From: Pempheris klunzingeri
Taxonomy: Eukaryota; Chordata; Actinopteri; Acropomatiformes; Pempheridae
Direction: 5' to 3'
Length of the DNA: 64,000 nucleotides
Assembly: GCF_042242105.1 (NCBI RefSeq)
Contig: NC_092026.1
Span: 15,614,691 to 15,678,690 of the forward strand
Under the pieces are notes generated by a model. It saw only the letters and a list, made by a program, of their open reading frames with translations, did not search any database and was not told the DNA's origin. Positions 1 through 11,500 of this stretch are shown in pieces; within the stretch, counting starts at the first letter, position 1, and each line of letters starts with the position of its first letter. The translations under genes and the position numbers were made by a program.

Positions 1-230
1 TCCATTCACTCTAAATTGGACCAACTGTATTGAAGACATGAAACTGACAGATACAATTAACAAGTAGCTGATGAACATAGTGGAGCATTTAGCAGCTACA
101 GACAGACAGTTCCTTCAGGTGCCGGTTGAGACCAAAAACAGAGATAAAAGCGAGTGAACACTGGACTTCAATTCATCAGGTGACCTGAAACAAATTTTGC
201 TATCTGTCTGTCGGATGGTAAATTGGCAGC
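1..230. repeat. Interspersed repeat family A, copy 1 (unclassified)
   Basis: Positions about 65-195 share wording with two other places in the window (about 21,650-21,960 and 35,790-36,050). Shared phrases are 'tgaacatagtggagca', 'gaccaaaaacagag' and 'gagtgaacactggact'. Three diverged copies in 64 kb point to a dispersed fish repeat. I see no coding capacity and cannot name the family. Confidence 0.5.
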
Positions 231-985
231 TAAAAATATCAGTTATTGTGGATCATTAATCAATTATGACATTGGTAACCTATTATTTCCTGATGATCAA
301 TTCATTGTTTCAGCTCAGTCTGAGGGAATGCATCCAGTGATTTGTGGGTATAGCTACATGACAGCACTTAGCTGGCCACTAGGTGCAACTTCACTTTATT
401 TCAAGAGTCTGTTTCACAACACGCACAGTGTGAGGGTACCTATCACTAAAAAAATTGCATAGGCGTAATGCATAGGTGAATTAACATAAATATTACCATT
501 AATACCTGCCAGGCTCTATTCATTATCATGCAGAAGTGAAAATGTGAAAAAAAAAACCCTTTAGAAGCATCTACATGGATAAATAACCAGGTTTTTGCAG
601 CGCAAATCAGCTGCAAAAGAAATCAACATCGGTTAATCAGGTTTTTTTCCTAATCCCTTAACCTTGTTAAGGAAACCAGGTTTCTAATTTACACAACATT
701 TCAGAAATTAGGTTACTGCCGACAGCTGAGAATAATCGGATTTCTTAAGTGCATGTGAACGCAGCGAGCCTTGTGACAGACTCAGATCAGAGCAGAACAT
801 TTTGTCAGCCTGACACAGAGGCGATGATTAAGACTGAGGTGTCAACAGGCCAGACAGCGTATGTGTGGACAGCGTGTGTCTGTGTCAAGGAGGAGGGGAA
901 GTGTGCAATCACCTAACCTATGGTGGGCTCACGAGTGTGCCGTTTGTGCCTGAAGACACTTCCTCTCTAAATTGCACGCTGACAC
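231..985. other. Non-coding, nothing recognised
   Basis: AT-rich unique-looking sequence. The small open frame at 223-462 shows no domain, no splice context and no known protein. It is treated as chance. Confidence 0.5.
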
Positions 986-993
986 ACGGCCGC

Positions 994-999
<6 letters not shown>

Positions 1000-1034
<35 letters not shown>
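1000..1034. repeat. (CA)n microsatellite
   Basis: Uninterrupted CA dinucleotides, about 17 units, following a short CGCACACG lead-in. The long open frame running through here comes from low-complexity sequence, not from a gene. Confidence 0.95.
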
Positions 1035-1035
<1 letters not shown>

Positions 1036-1159
1036 TCAGCTGATGAGATGTTTTGTGAAGGGCTCCTCCTCAGCAGAGGTGGCACAAGCCTTTTAGCAGC
1101 TACTTATGACCCTCCATCCCCTACAATACACACTCACACACAGGCTCCAGGCAACCGAC

Positions 1160-1620
1160 TCTCTCCCTCCCTCTTTATTCAAAGCTTGATTTCTTTTCAT
1201 CAAGTCTGTCTCTTCCCCTTTTCTCATCTCCACCTTTCTACTCTGCTGGATACTCTTGTTGGTGTCACATCCAATCCCTCCTTCCCTCCAAACCTCTATC
1301 TCTCTCCTCCTCCTCCTCGCATCTTTGTGTTCTTTCCATTATCCTCTCTCATGCCTCTTTTCTCTTCCTCTCATTCTATCTCTTTCACCACTGACTATCT
1401 CTCCCCTTTCTGTTTGCCTCCTTTTCTCAATATCCTTCTTCTTCTTAAATCTTCCCCTCGCTCTTTCTCTGTCCTCTATTCTGTGCTCTCTTTACAGCTC
1501 TCTCCTCCTCTTGCTCTCTTCTTCTTCTCTTCTCTGCGACCTCTCACCCTCTATTTTCCCCTCGCCTTTCTCTCTCCCCTTTTCTCTTTTCACAGCCCTT
1601 TTCTCCTTCACTCTGGGTGT
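1160..1620. repeat. Long polypyrimidine (CT-rich) tract
   Basis: About 450 bp of the plus strand is almost entirely C and T (runs of TCTCTC, CTTCTT, CCTCCT). The strand becomes purine-rich at about 1,660-1,770 (AGGGAGAAAGAG and similar). This keeps several frames open by chance and yields Ser/Leu/Pro-rich pseudo-proteins. It could adopt triplex or H-DNA structure; that is inference. Confidence 0.8.
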
Positions 1621-1779
1621 CAGGGCTTTGTGGAGGCTCTCAGGCCCCAGTGGGACATCCAGAGGGAGAAAGAGCTGAAAAGCAAACTGTGGAACAGGGG
1701 AGGTTGGGGAGAGGAAGGGAAGGTAAGAAATAAAGGGAAAAATAAGGGGCAAGGAAAGGATAGATGGAAGAGTTCGCTG

Positions 1780-2410
1780 CACAGGAGACTGCCCAAATGC
1801 CCATGTGGACATGCTGGAAGCAGCACAGTGGGCCAGGTGGACTGCTGGACCTCTACTTCTGCTCTTTTGAGCATTTTCTTTAGAAATTGTGATTTTGATT
1901 GGCTTGAGGGCAGCAACCGCCTATTACAGGGCAATTTGCTTGCTTTTTGTTAAATTATTTGCTTGATAACTGGCCTTATTCAGACTAGGCTATTAGACCA
2001 ATTTAATACAGCAGATATCCCCATAAGGCGGCCTGTATAGTCAGTCCACCGCTACATGCCATGTAGGAACCCTGTTGTTGGACCCATATGGACGCCACAC
2101 TGTGAATCCAGTTTTAGCCCGTTCCAAGGCTTCTTTTACCCCTTATAGGAACCAACACGAGCTGGAAATGCGCCAGGTGGTTTGTTTCTATTCTGTCATA
2201 TAAGAATAAAATACACACTACACATAATAAATCCATATAAATATATATATATATAGATATATAGATTTGTTGACTTCCATTGTCTTGTAGGAGACTACAT
2301 GTTTTAAACTTGATTTCTTGCTTATTACTTACATTTACAACTTAATTCTATTGTACAACATGGTTTCATTTACCATGTCATGAAGATCTAAACATCATCT
2401 AAGGACCACG
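1780..2410. other. Non-coding, nothing recognised
   Basis: Ordinary unique sequence with a short AT dinucleotide run at about 2,235-2,265. I see no gene, RNA or clear transposon. Confidence 0.5.
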
Positions 2411-2419
2411 GGTCTTCCT

Positions 2420-2840
2420 TCATTCAAACATGCCCAGTGACACCTGGAAGGCATCATAATCAGACACCCACAAGACCTCAAGCGGCTCCTCTCGAAGTGA
2501 AAGAGGAGCAGTTTCACTCTGAACTCTGAGCTCTGAGCTGTGTCCAGACAGCACAGGAAACCCATCTTCTTGTAACTGCAATTTCATTCTCTTCAGCAGG
2601 GACCAAATGATTGAGATCATGGGTAGAAGTGGCCAAAATGATCGGCCAAGATAACAGAAAAGGACTCCAGTCATGGAAATACCGAAGCAGGCGTTATGGT
2701 AAGTCAGCGGATTGGAGACAATATTGAGGGGATAAAGAGGGAAAGTGAAACAAAAGGTAAAAGCTGAAACAGTGCGTGAAATATCACAGCAAGCATGTTT
2801 TTCACATGATTTCAGCCCTCCTCTCGGCTCCTTTCACACC
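2420..2840 (-). other. Unrecognised open frame of about 140 codons
   Basis: On the minus strand one frame stays open from about 2,840 down to a TGA at 2,420. A methionine at 2,674 would give 84 residues ending in 'VSLGMFE'. The hypothetical product has a hydrophobic stretch ('MTGVLFCYLGRSFWPLLPMI') followed by an acidic tail. I do not recognise it, and no convincing upstream exon or promoter is visible. It could be a decayed exon or chance. Confidence 0.15.
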
Positions 2841-3009
2841 AGCAAAATAGACTCCCATCAAATGAGAGAGAGTTATATATGAAATTGCAGACATTACTTC
2901 AAAGCTACAGAAATCAAACAGTCTGTCTCCTATCCTGTCTTTCTTTCTCCCAACCCCCCCAACTCTCTTTTCTGCCCATTTCTCTCTCCGTGTGGGCTCA
3001 TTGGGCCCT

Positions 3010-3166
3010 GATTGGAGTGTGTGTGTGATGTCTCTAATGGTGATAGGAGGTGATTTGAAGTGTGTGTGTGTGTGTGTGTTAGGATGTGATTTCACACCCA
3101 GCAACCTTATGGTCTCATCAGCCATATCGGCCAAATGGCTTGTGTGAGATGAAGACATTGTTCGCC

Positions 3167-3211
<45 letters not shown>

Positions 3212-3560
3212 CATGTTTGAGTGTGTGAGCTATGGTGCTCACATTAGCCAACGTGGCACTTGCTTGAATGCATCCTTCTGTTTGCAATCATTTATACGTA
3301 TATATATATATATGTGTGTGTGTGTGTGCGTGTGTATGTGTGTGTGTGTTGTTCCTAGCTCCCTCATTTGCATGTTCAAACAGGATTAAGTGTATTGAGA
3401 GAATCAGCAATAAACAGTTCTTTGACAGGAGACAATACAGCAGATTAGCATTGCAGATCAGATAACGTCAAGGGAAGCTAGCTCTCACCCCGTTAATGTC
3501 TTTGTTGTGTGAATGTGTGTTTGTTTGAGTGTGTGTGTGTGTGTGTGTCTGACCAAAGTG
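3010..3560. repeat. Cluster of (GT)n microsatellites
   Basis: Four GT tracts lie close together: about 3,060-3,080, 3,170-3,205, 3,313-3,349 (after a TA run at 3,299-3,312) and 3,527-3,548. Short unique sequence separates them. The Val/Cys-repeat frames here are shadows of the repeats. Confidence 0.9.
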
Positions 3561-6520
3561 ATACTGGAGATCTTCTTCTTCTGTGCCAAGGTGTTGACGA
3601 ACCTTTGCTGCTGCAGAGGTCACAGGAGGTGATGTGAATCTCCTACAAAAGAGCTTGAGCTTCTCCACTTCTTATCTTTGTGATGTTGGTGATTGTTGAG
3701 TGAGAACAGCACAGAGGAGAGGCTTGGTCACCAGCTAGCAAAGCCATTTCCACTGGACATCCCCTCCCCCCCAGATTTTGCTCTATATCATTTAAGCGAA
3801 AGGAAAAAATGAACACAATTATGAATAAAATACCACATTTCTGTTTGGATCATTTCTGATAATTAGCTTGGTCTAAAAAAATGTAACGTATTGCCATGAA
3901 GTTTGGTTGCCAGATAGACTTTGGAACATGGATGAAACACATTATTTCGTTTCTTCAAGAGATGGACATAGATGGGATTTTTCAGTCGAGGGGTACTTCA
4001 GGAAAAATCAAAGCTTCAGAGGCCAAGATGTCCTGACCACAGCTCATACTCTAAAAGCACAGGATCCTACAGTTCCCATAATGGAATTCACTGGTGTCTT
4101 TTCAGTAGACCGCCCCTGCCTGCTATATGTCCATATCCTTCTAACTCCACATACGCAGATTGTGACGCAGGCTGTCGGTTAGATCTGTAGTCTCAAGTCC
4201 AAATGTTAGCCCAGATGACATCCAGACAATAAACCCCTCAAAACTACAGAACACGCGTGCTTTCACAGGCTGGGTGCTACTCAAGTAAACTGAACTTGAG
4301 GAGTAAAATGAGCTCAGTCAGCTTGAGCCGTAACAACGCAGAAGACTTCCAGCAGCGTTGTTCCCACTCAGTCTATAAACCACCATCCCACAAGACAATG
4401 TGGGGTTTCTAAAGACACACAAATGCACACATACAAACAAAGTTTAATTAACCAATCAGAGCTGTGAAATGCATTTTCTCTGTTTGGTCATCTGTCAAAT
4501 GAAATCTGGCAAGCAGTGAAATTGTGTGTGTGTGTGGACTGTGTATATCCGGATATATGAGTTGTTTACATGTGTGTGTTTTCTCAGGTGCACCTGAGAT
4601 GGTGTTTCAACATCATGGAGCCCTGCTGTAAATCAATAATCATACGTTCATTAACAGCACAGGCTCAACAGCTTGTACTGGCTGCACACACCTTCTACTC
4701 TCCTTCTTCTCCTCCTTTAATACAACACATTTTAACACACAACACACACAAATAATTTCCTTCGGGATGAATAAAGTTGATCTTATTTTTTTTGGGTTGA
4801 CGGAACATTTGCCTGATACACACCAGCCGTTGGACTTTTTCCCCTTGTGCAGGTTAAATGCAAACTGAACATTTAACAATGATGCATTACAGGCCATTCA
4901 CAGGTGGACTCAGAAGCTGGGACAGCGATAGGCTGCTGTTCGAAGTGAATGGGCCCGAGTGTTGAAGCCCACCTGCTCCGAATTAAAAGGCGGCCAGCGG
5001 CACTACAGCGGAAAGTTTAGAAAAGCTCAACTATAAGCAAATGTCCTCTAATGCAACGCAAGAGCCGATCACACTCGTTTTGATTCCCACAAAAACAGAA
5101 GCATACAGTTGCTCTACGAGACGAATGGGGGACTGCTTCCTGTGCAGATACTGTACCACAATGCCGACACAATTCCCGGGCTTTCAGACAATTCCCACGC
5201 ACAGCACAAGGTTAAAAAGACATAGTCGGAGCTACACACCCATAGAGCCGAAGCGTCATAAGAGGCTGGAGGCTTCTCACCACTGAGTAATCTGAGTAAT
5301 GGAGCAGGCGGAGCAGCTGCACCCCTGCTATTAGACTCGGAGGAGCAATCTTGTGTTTTTACATCCCCGCTTTTGGATCAGAACAACTTTGCTACTTCCA
5401 AACATTTGAGCTAGTTTGGATCAAAATCAGTTATATCTGGCAGCACACTGCAGAAGTACGTTAGATAGGTTAAACTAACTTACGTCACTGCACCCTGAAT
5501 ATCTGTGGGGCTGTCTGTTTTTCAGTCATGAAGAAGTTTGTCTTCAGGGCTTTCTGGGAGGGAGCTTTGTGGAAATCAGGTGGCAGAGTTTTTAAGTCCA
5601 ACAAAGTCAATTTATGAGGTGAGGTTGTGATGGGATGTCAAGGGGCGCAGTGGGTGAACAGGCCAACAGCAGGACTTTAACCTGAGAGACTGGAGTGCGC
5701 ACAGCGAAAGCTTGGTTTTGGGAAATATGTCGGGATGTGTTCAGTAGCTTTGCAATTTCCCTTCACAAACTATGAAATATCTGCATTCCATCCACTCTGA
5801 GAAATTTTATCGGTCACTCACTGCTGAAACAAGCACAGAACACAATGATAAATAATATTTTATGGTGCAATATAAACTGAGCTTTATACTGCCAGAGCAG
5901 CTTTTCTGCTCATGATTGAAGGCTCTATATTGCACTTTGAGGTGTTAATTAAATGCAAAAATTCCTGCCATTCCTTCCCTTGCTCATCACTAATTATGCA
6001 CCCAAACTTTTAGCCGTAACAAGGCGCCCATGTGTGTGAATGCAGCCTGACAGCTGAAAAAGAGAGAGGGCTGTTTGATGAATTTTGCTGCAGGTTACGA
6101 GCCCGTAGCTGGAGTTTGCTTGGTGTGTGTCTGTGTGTGTGGGTATGCAGCAGAGTGCTCGTATCAGCGGTTGTACATGTCATCAAGTGACACAATTCAC
6201 ATTTAACATTTATCATTTGATCCGTCGTTGATACAATAATTAGTGTAGCTCTTAATACACCATTGAAAATATCCCAGATTGGGCAGATCGTCCTACTCTG
6301 CTCAAATGGTGTTTGTACCCACCTTTTCCCCGTTCAGTTTTATCTTTTCTTTTCACATGCAAGGATCCACTGGCACGATGGGCCCCTGGGTGTGCTGATA
6401 GTAGATTATCATTGGTTTTGTTAAAGGATTGGAAAAAAGCAACAAAAGCCAAAAATCTGAATCTGTCTGATCTTAAACTTTTCATGAAAAGTAAACTGTG
6501 CTTGTATAGCGTTTTCGACC
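3560..6520. other. Non-coding, nothing recognised
   Basis: About 3 kb with only short frames. The frame at 3,907-4,182 opens with 'RLWNMDETHYF', which superficially recalls a pogo-type transposase motif. No flanking homology follows, so I do not call it. Short CA/GT runs occur at about 4,525 and 6,123-6,141. Confidence 0.45.
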
Positions 6521-6524
6521 ACTT

Positions 6525-7100
6525 AAAGCAGAGTCAGGAAACACGACTTCAGACCCATCACACCCTGGACTGCCCACCCTGCTCCAACTCCTCCCCTCGG
6601 GCAGGTGCTGCAGATCACTGCACGCCAAATCAACCAGGCACAAAAACAGCTTCTACCCACAGGCCATAGTACTATTGAACGCTTAAATCTTTCACAGTGT
6701 CAGAAACAAATCCCAGTGCAATAACCCTGTAACACTGTACACTGTAACATTTTTGTTTAGCACACCATTACTGTGCTGTATACACCCATATCCTACCTAC
6801 CTCATGTATACAATGGAACATAGTCATTCCGTATTCATTCCAGCATCTTTACACACTGCATCACTGTCTTCTTCACACTCTTTGTCATTGTTTTTACATC
6901 TATTCTTATATTTATATATTTACATTGTACATAGACCTTAACTGAAGCTAAATGTGTGCTTACTTTGTTCAGCTTTGTTGTTCTTGTCTCCCTTTTTTGT
7001 CTGTCATGTGTCAAGTACACGAGAGCAGTAGAAAAACCGATGTCAGATCCCTTTGCATGTGTTCACATACTTGGCCAATAAAAGCTGATTAAAGATAAAG
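6525..7100 (+). mobile_element. LINE 3'-end fragment (Rex1/Babar-like)
   Basis: One plus-strand frame at about 6,596-6,684 reads 'SGRCCRSLHAKSTRHKNSFY', then 'PQAIVLLNA' and stop. This is the typical end of the reverse-transcriptase ORF of fish Rex/Babar-type LINEs. A T-rich 3' UTR follows and ends near 'ccaataaaagctgattaaag'. Everything upstream, including the RT catalytic core, is missing, so this is a 5'-truncated insertion. The family assignment is from memory of fish LINE ends. Confidence 0.55.
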
Positions 7101-7997
7101 AAAGTGCCATCAGGAGGAAGACCATTCGCACACACTCACACACTGAAGCTTTGGGAGCAATTTGGAGTTCAGTTTCAGGCCCAACTTTGACCAGCAGCAG
7201 CGAATTGACTGCCGATCCTCCCTATGGTGGCTCAGCTGCCCTAAACTAACCATCCACAGAAGACACATATCAGATATCTCGTGGAAATGCACCCCACGTT
7301 ACATAATGTTAGCAAGTAGCAAACAAAAACACCGAGTGTGCATTCTAAAACCTGCTTTGTGCTTCCAGTGTTACCCGCTTTTAGGACTTATTCAATGAGT
7401 TGGTCGTCACAAGCTGCAGGGGGCAGAAAATGATATCATCTGGTGGAACGCAGCTCACGTTTCAGAGGTTATGGAGCATATCATAAGGGTGCGCAGGAGA
7501 AAAATCCAGCGCTAAACTCGAATCATCGCCTCGCTGCACTCTCTTTTTCACCTCAGCCACCACTTCCATCTTCATTGCCCTCAGCCATACCCTCAGTCAC
7601 CTCCTCTACCCTGCTCCATCTCCCCACTGCACTCTATCATCTCCACCCATCGTCCTCCCATCCCCACCCCCACACCCCTCACCATCTTCTTAATGCAGCT
7701 AAATATCACACACTCCAAAAGGGATCTCGAGTTGTCTGTGTGTGTGTGTGTGTGTGTGTGACAGTGTGGGTCTGTGGGGGTAGGGGCTGTCCATAGGTTC
7801 CAGACCGCTGCGCGCAATGAAGGTACCCTGGGTGGGGCCACATGCTCTATAGCCCCCCTACTAAACAAACTCATACATACTCATATGCACAAACACACAC
7901 TCCATATGAGTCCATTGCGTGGTGAATGCAGCACCAGATGGCTAGCATTCGATCTGAGGAGGTATCACAAACCCAAGTGGGAGGTTTTCTGTGTGTG

Positions 7998-8036
<39 letters not shown>

Positions 8037-8290
8037 AGACCTACAGCAGTGTCACCATAGAAAAAATGGTGTGCAGCAAAGCATAAATTGTGTGGAACTG
8101 ATGGAGTGTTATTTTAGCCAGGAATGGTTGGACCACTCAAAAGAAATGCTGGGTTCTTTAGGTTGAAAGGTGGAATCAAAAGGAAAACCGTGCTTTTAGT
8201 GAAACAAAGACTGAGAAAAGAAAGTGTTCACAAGGAAAATGCAACCTTGTAAAGCCTCTCACGCCACCATGAGGTTCACAGTTTTTAGTT
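7100..8290. other. Non-coding with two GT microsatellites
   Basis: GT tracts lie at about 7,736-7,760 and 8,001-8,033. A pyrimidine-rich patch (about 7,540-7,690) keeps frames open by chance. No gene is seen. Confidence 0.6.
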
Positions 8291-8590
8291 TATGAGAAAT
8301 ATCTTGACAATTTTGTTTAAGTTCAGTTCGTGTGTTTCTTGTATTTCCTGTCTTATTGTGGCGTTCAACTTTCCCCTCTTGTTTCAGGCCCCTTGACTTC
8401 CTGCCCTTGTGTGTTTCCCTCTCCTGTGATTGCCTGCCCCGCCCTGATTGTTTCCACCTGTGCTCCCTTCCCTGGTGTATATAATGTCTGTGTAAAAAAA
8501 ACTGCACCTGTTTACCACCTGTTGTGCGTCGAGCCTTTAGGTCCGTCTCCTTGTGTGAGCTTCAGGTCGTAAAGTTTTGCACAGGTTGCC
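8290..8590 (+). mobile_element. Possible solo LTR fragment
   Basis: A pyrimidine-rich block reading 'tgcccttgtgtgtttccctc', then 'ctgattgtttccacctgtg' and a TATA-like 'gtatataatg' resembles the U3/R region of LTRs that are common in fish genomes. I cannot define the ends or a target-site duplication, and no gag/pol lies next to it. A non-LTR repeat is also possible. Confidence 0.35.
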
Positions 8591-11500
8591 AATAACATCC
8601 ATAACAGCTGTCTGGTAAGAAACTACACTTGAATTACTGCAGCACCTTCCTCAGAGACCCTTATTTATATGTTTGCACTTTGCACAATGCTGCTATGCCG
8701 CTACTCTGTTTGTCTATTGACATCACTTTTTGTTGTTCTCATTGGTGCCTTTTGTTGTTTCATTGTCTGACCAATGAAGGCTGTTCTATTGTATTCAATG
8801 AAGTTTGGCACACCCCTTCATGGCGCCAAGACATCCATGCCTCCCTCTGGATGAATTGCAATAACTTTGATGATCCGAAGACTTTAAATCTAAAAATGGA
8901 AGACGTTTGCAGAAGTTTGGCTGAAATGTTTGTCTGGGGCTGATGCATCATGTGTTCTAATAATTAAAAAAAAACTAGACTACAATGTTTATGGTTCTAT
9001 TCAATTCAATTATTTTTAGACTAAACATTGTTTCATGAACTAAAAGTGCTAAATATGACCTCAAATGAACTTTTGATTTCAGACGAGGACTAAAAATAGC
9101 CAACAAAATAGCACACACTCCACAACGCGTCCAAAGTATTTAGAATGCAAGGAATTCTGGCATTTTATATGATCTATGTGTAGTTCAGAATCTATCTAAA
9201 TAAATACTATATTTTCTTTACTATGGTAAAGATGGCATTGAGCTTATTTGATGAATGGCTGTTCCCTGTTTCCACACTGGTGCTGTGTCAGCTTGGCTGT
9301 AGATAAAGTAATTGGTTGGTTTTGAGCCATTTTGTTGTGTTCAACTTGGGGGCTCAGGTCGGGTTCAGGGATGGTTATTTTCAAGAATAATTTATTCAGA
9401 AATTGCTTTGACTATTGAAAGTCAAATTTAGTCTCAAAACAAATTAGAGAAGTGAAAATTACAGAAAATTATACCTTGTGCGCCCTTTGATCCAGTGTTA
9501 TGTTCATAAGGTGTATATCCAGTCTGCTTTCATGACCACACCATGTGTGTTAATTACTGTATATGCATTACACAATCTCTCAAATCTATAAGATTTGAGG
9601 CAGGCATTAGGTGTAGCTTGACTGATTATGGAACATCTGTCTGTCTAGCCTTGAGGTTAGGAGGCTATTTACTAGACTGGGTCTTAAAGACTGGTTTAAC
9701 CTTTAACATTTTGCTAATATTTAGCCGTTGAGTATTTAAGATTGTGAAAAGAATGTTGAAGAAATGAATCTCTGCTTTGACATCTGCAGAAATGGTTGTC
9801 TGAAAGTTTCCATGATTTCATTGAACAACTTCTTCAAGGTCTCCAGCTTATGGCTCTTTATTCTATATTTCCTTAAGGTTTTCATCTCAATGTTTTATTT
9901 CCACATATTCTACCAGTTGGATTGCTCTCAGTGACGTTTGCTGTTATTCTACCTCCTCTACTTATGATATTATGGCATTGTTGTCGTTTTTTTTTTTTTT
10001 GTCAGAAGCATTTTAACCACATTCTCTTGAAAACCGTCTCCCAGGTAGGGCTATCACAATTTCAGATTTTTATCATGGCCAGAAGAATTCATGATAGCAA
10101 TATTATCGCAACATCTATAGAAACATCTTGATGATAATAATGCTGCTATCAGTCAAATGCACCTATACTTTGTTCATTGTGCGGTTGTCTTTTATTCTCA
10201 AACGAATTACACAAAATATGAATGTAGGGGAAGTAGAGTGAGAGAAGTAGACTGTGACCTTCACTGTAACCACAACTGTACAAAAGTATGCAAAAAAGGC
10301 AATGGACAGTTTAGAGACAACCAGATTAACTGATTAAGATGACAGTTTGTCTGTGAGACCACAGGGTGTGATTTGTACCATGGTCTGGGTGAATACTCTA
10401 TTCTGATTGGCTGCTGGGTGTTTGTCAAAATGTGTTATAGAGCACTGCAGAAAGACCATTGCCACACTCCCGTAGGCTTCTATTGTAATTGTGGAAAGTG
10501 GAAGTAAAGTTTGTCATTAGGCGACCAATAGTTATTAAGGCATGTTTTTCCAACGTAGAGCCTCGTTCATTCTCATACTGCACGTATAATTTTTTCGTAA
10601 TTGTTCCCTAGTAGTTGTCATGAGAACAGTCCCTCTTCCCTCCAAAATTAAACACAAAAACACGATAATACTGCCTCTCTGCTGCTCCCCAGAAACGTTA
10701 GTACTGGACATAAGAGTGGCCAACGTAGGAACTGTGATGTGGACTGATGGACCGAAAGAAAGCCAGACTGTTTAACAGGTGCCGTTCGCTTCAACAGGCT
10801 AAATGTAAAGTCTGGCGTAGTAGCGTTAGCATACTGCTTTACAGTATTGCCACCTAGTCATATAAAGTTAGTCATATAAACATATGTAGATAATAATAAA
10901 GTAGCAGACGTATTAATGGTTCTGCACTGGCTCTATTAAATGAGTAACCATAGCAACAGGGGTGCAGTCAGTGCCTCTGTTTGCAGTTCGTTGCAACTTA
11001 TTTCCATCAGTGTATATAATTTTTCACGTCCACATTCTCTGAACACCACAGGGCAGAGACTGTAACACACAAGCTGCAGGAGGAACTCTGCTCTCCTGAA
11101 CTCACCGAGATTTGGTATCACCCATCGCCTCTTTGATCAGTTTCAGGCCTGGAATTAAGTCATTTTTATGACAAGGCCACTTTGGCCTTTGATAAATACA
11201 AATTCATTGGGGCATTGTGGCCAAAATGTAGGACACCAAGGCCAAAACCAATGGTACAATACCAAGTGAAGTGTAACAACCGATATTACATTCTCTAACG
11301 ACAAAACAGTATAAAATCAACAGTTAGTCATTCATCCATTAGTCACAGCTCTCTCCGGTTAGTAACCTCTGCACTAATACCACGGTTGTATATCAGCCAT
11401 CAGGTCGGCTAGTAGTTGACTTTCTCTCTGTCCCACTCTCTCTTGCTTAGCTATTCCTCAGCCTCCTTTCATGACAATAGTACATACTGAATGTAGATTT

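Noticed and set aside
865-1953. Long plus-strand frame of 362 codons
   Set aside because: It runs through a CA microsatellite and a polypyrimidine tract. Composition (Thr-His repeats, then Ser/Leu/Pro/Phe) is that of low-complexity DNA. No domain or splice context.
3907-4182. Frame beginning 'RLWNMDETHYF', recalling pogo/Tigger transposase
   Set aside because: Only a few residues agree; the downstream sequence shows no DDE motif and no inverted repeats flank it.
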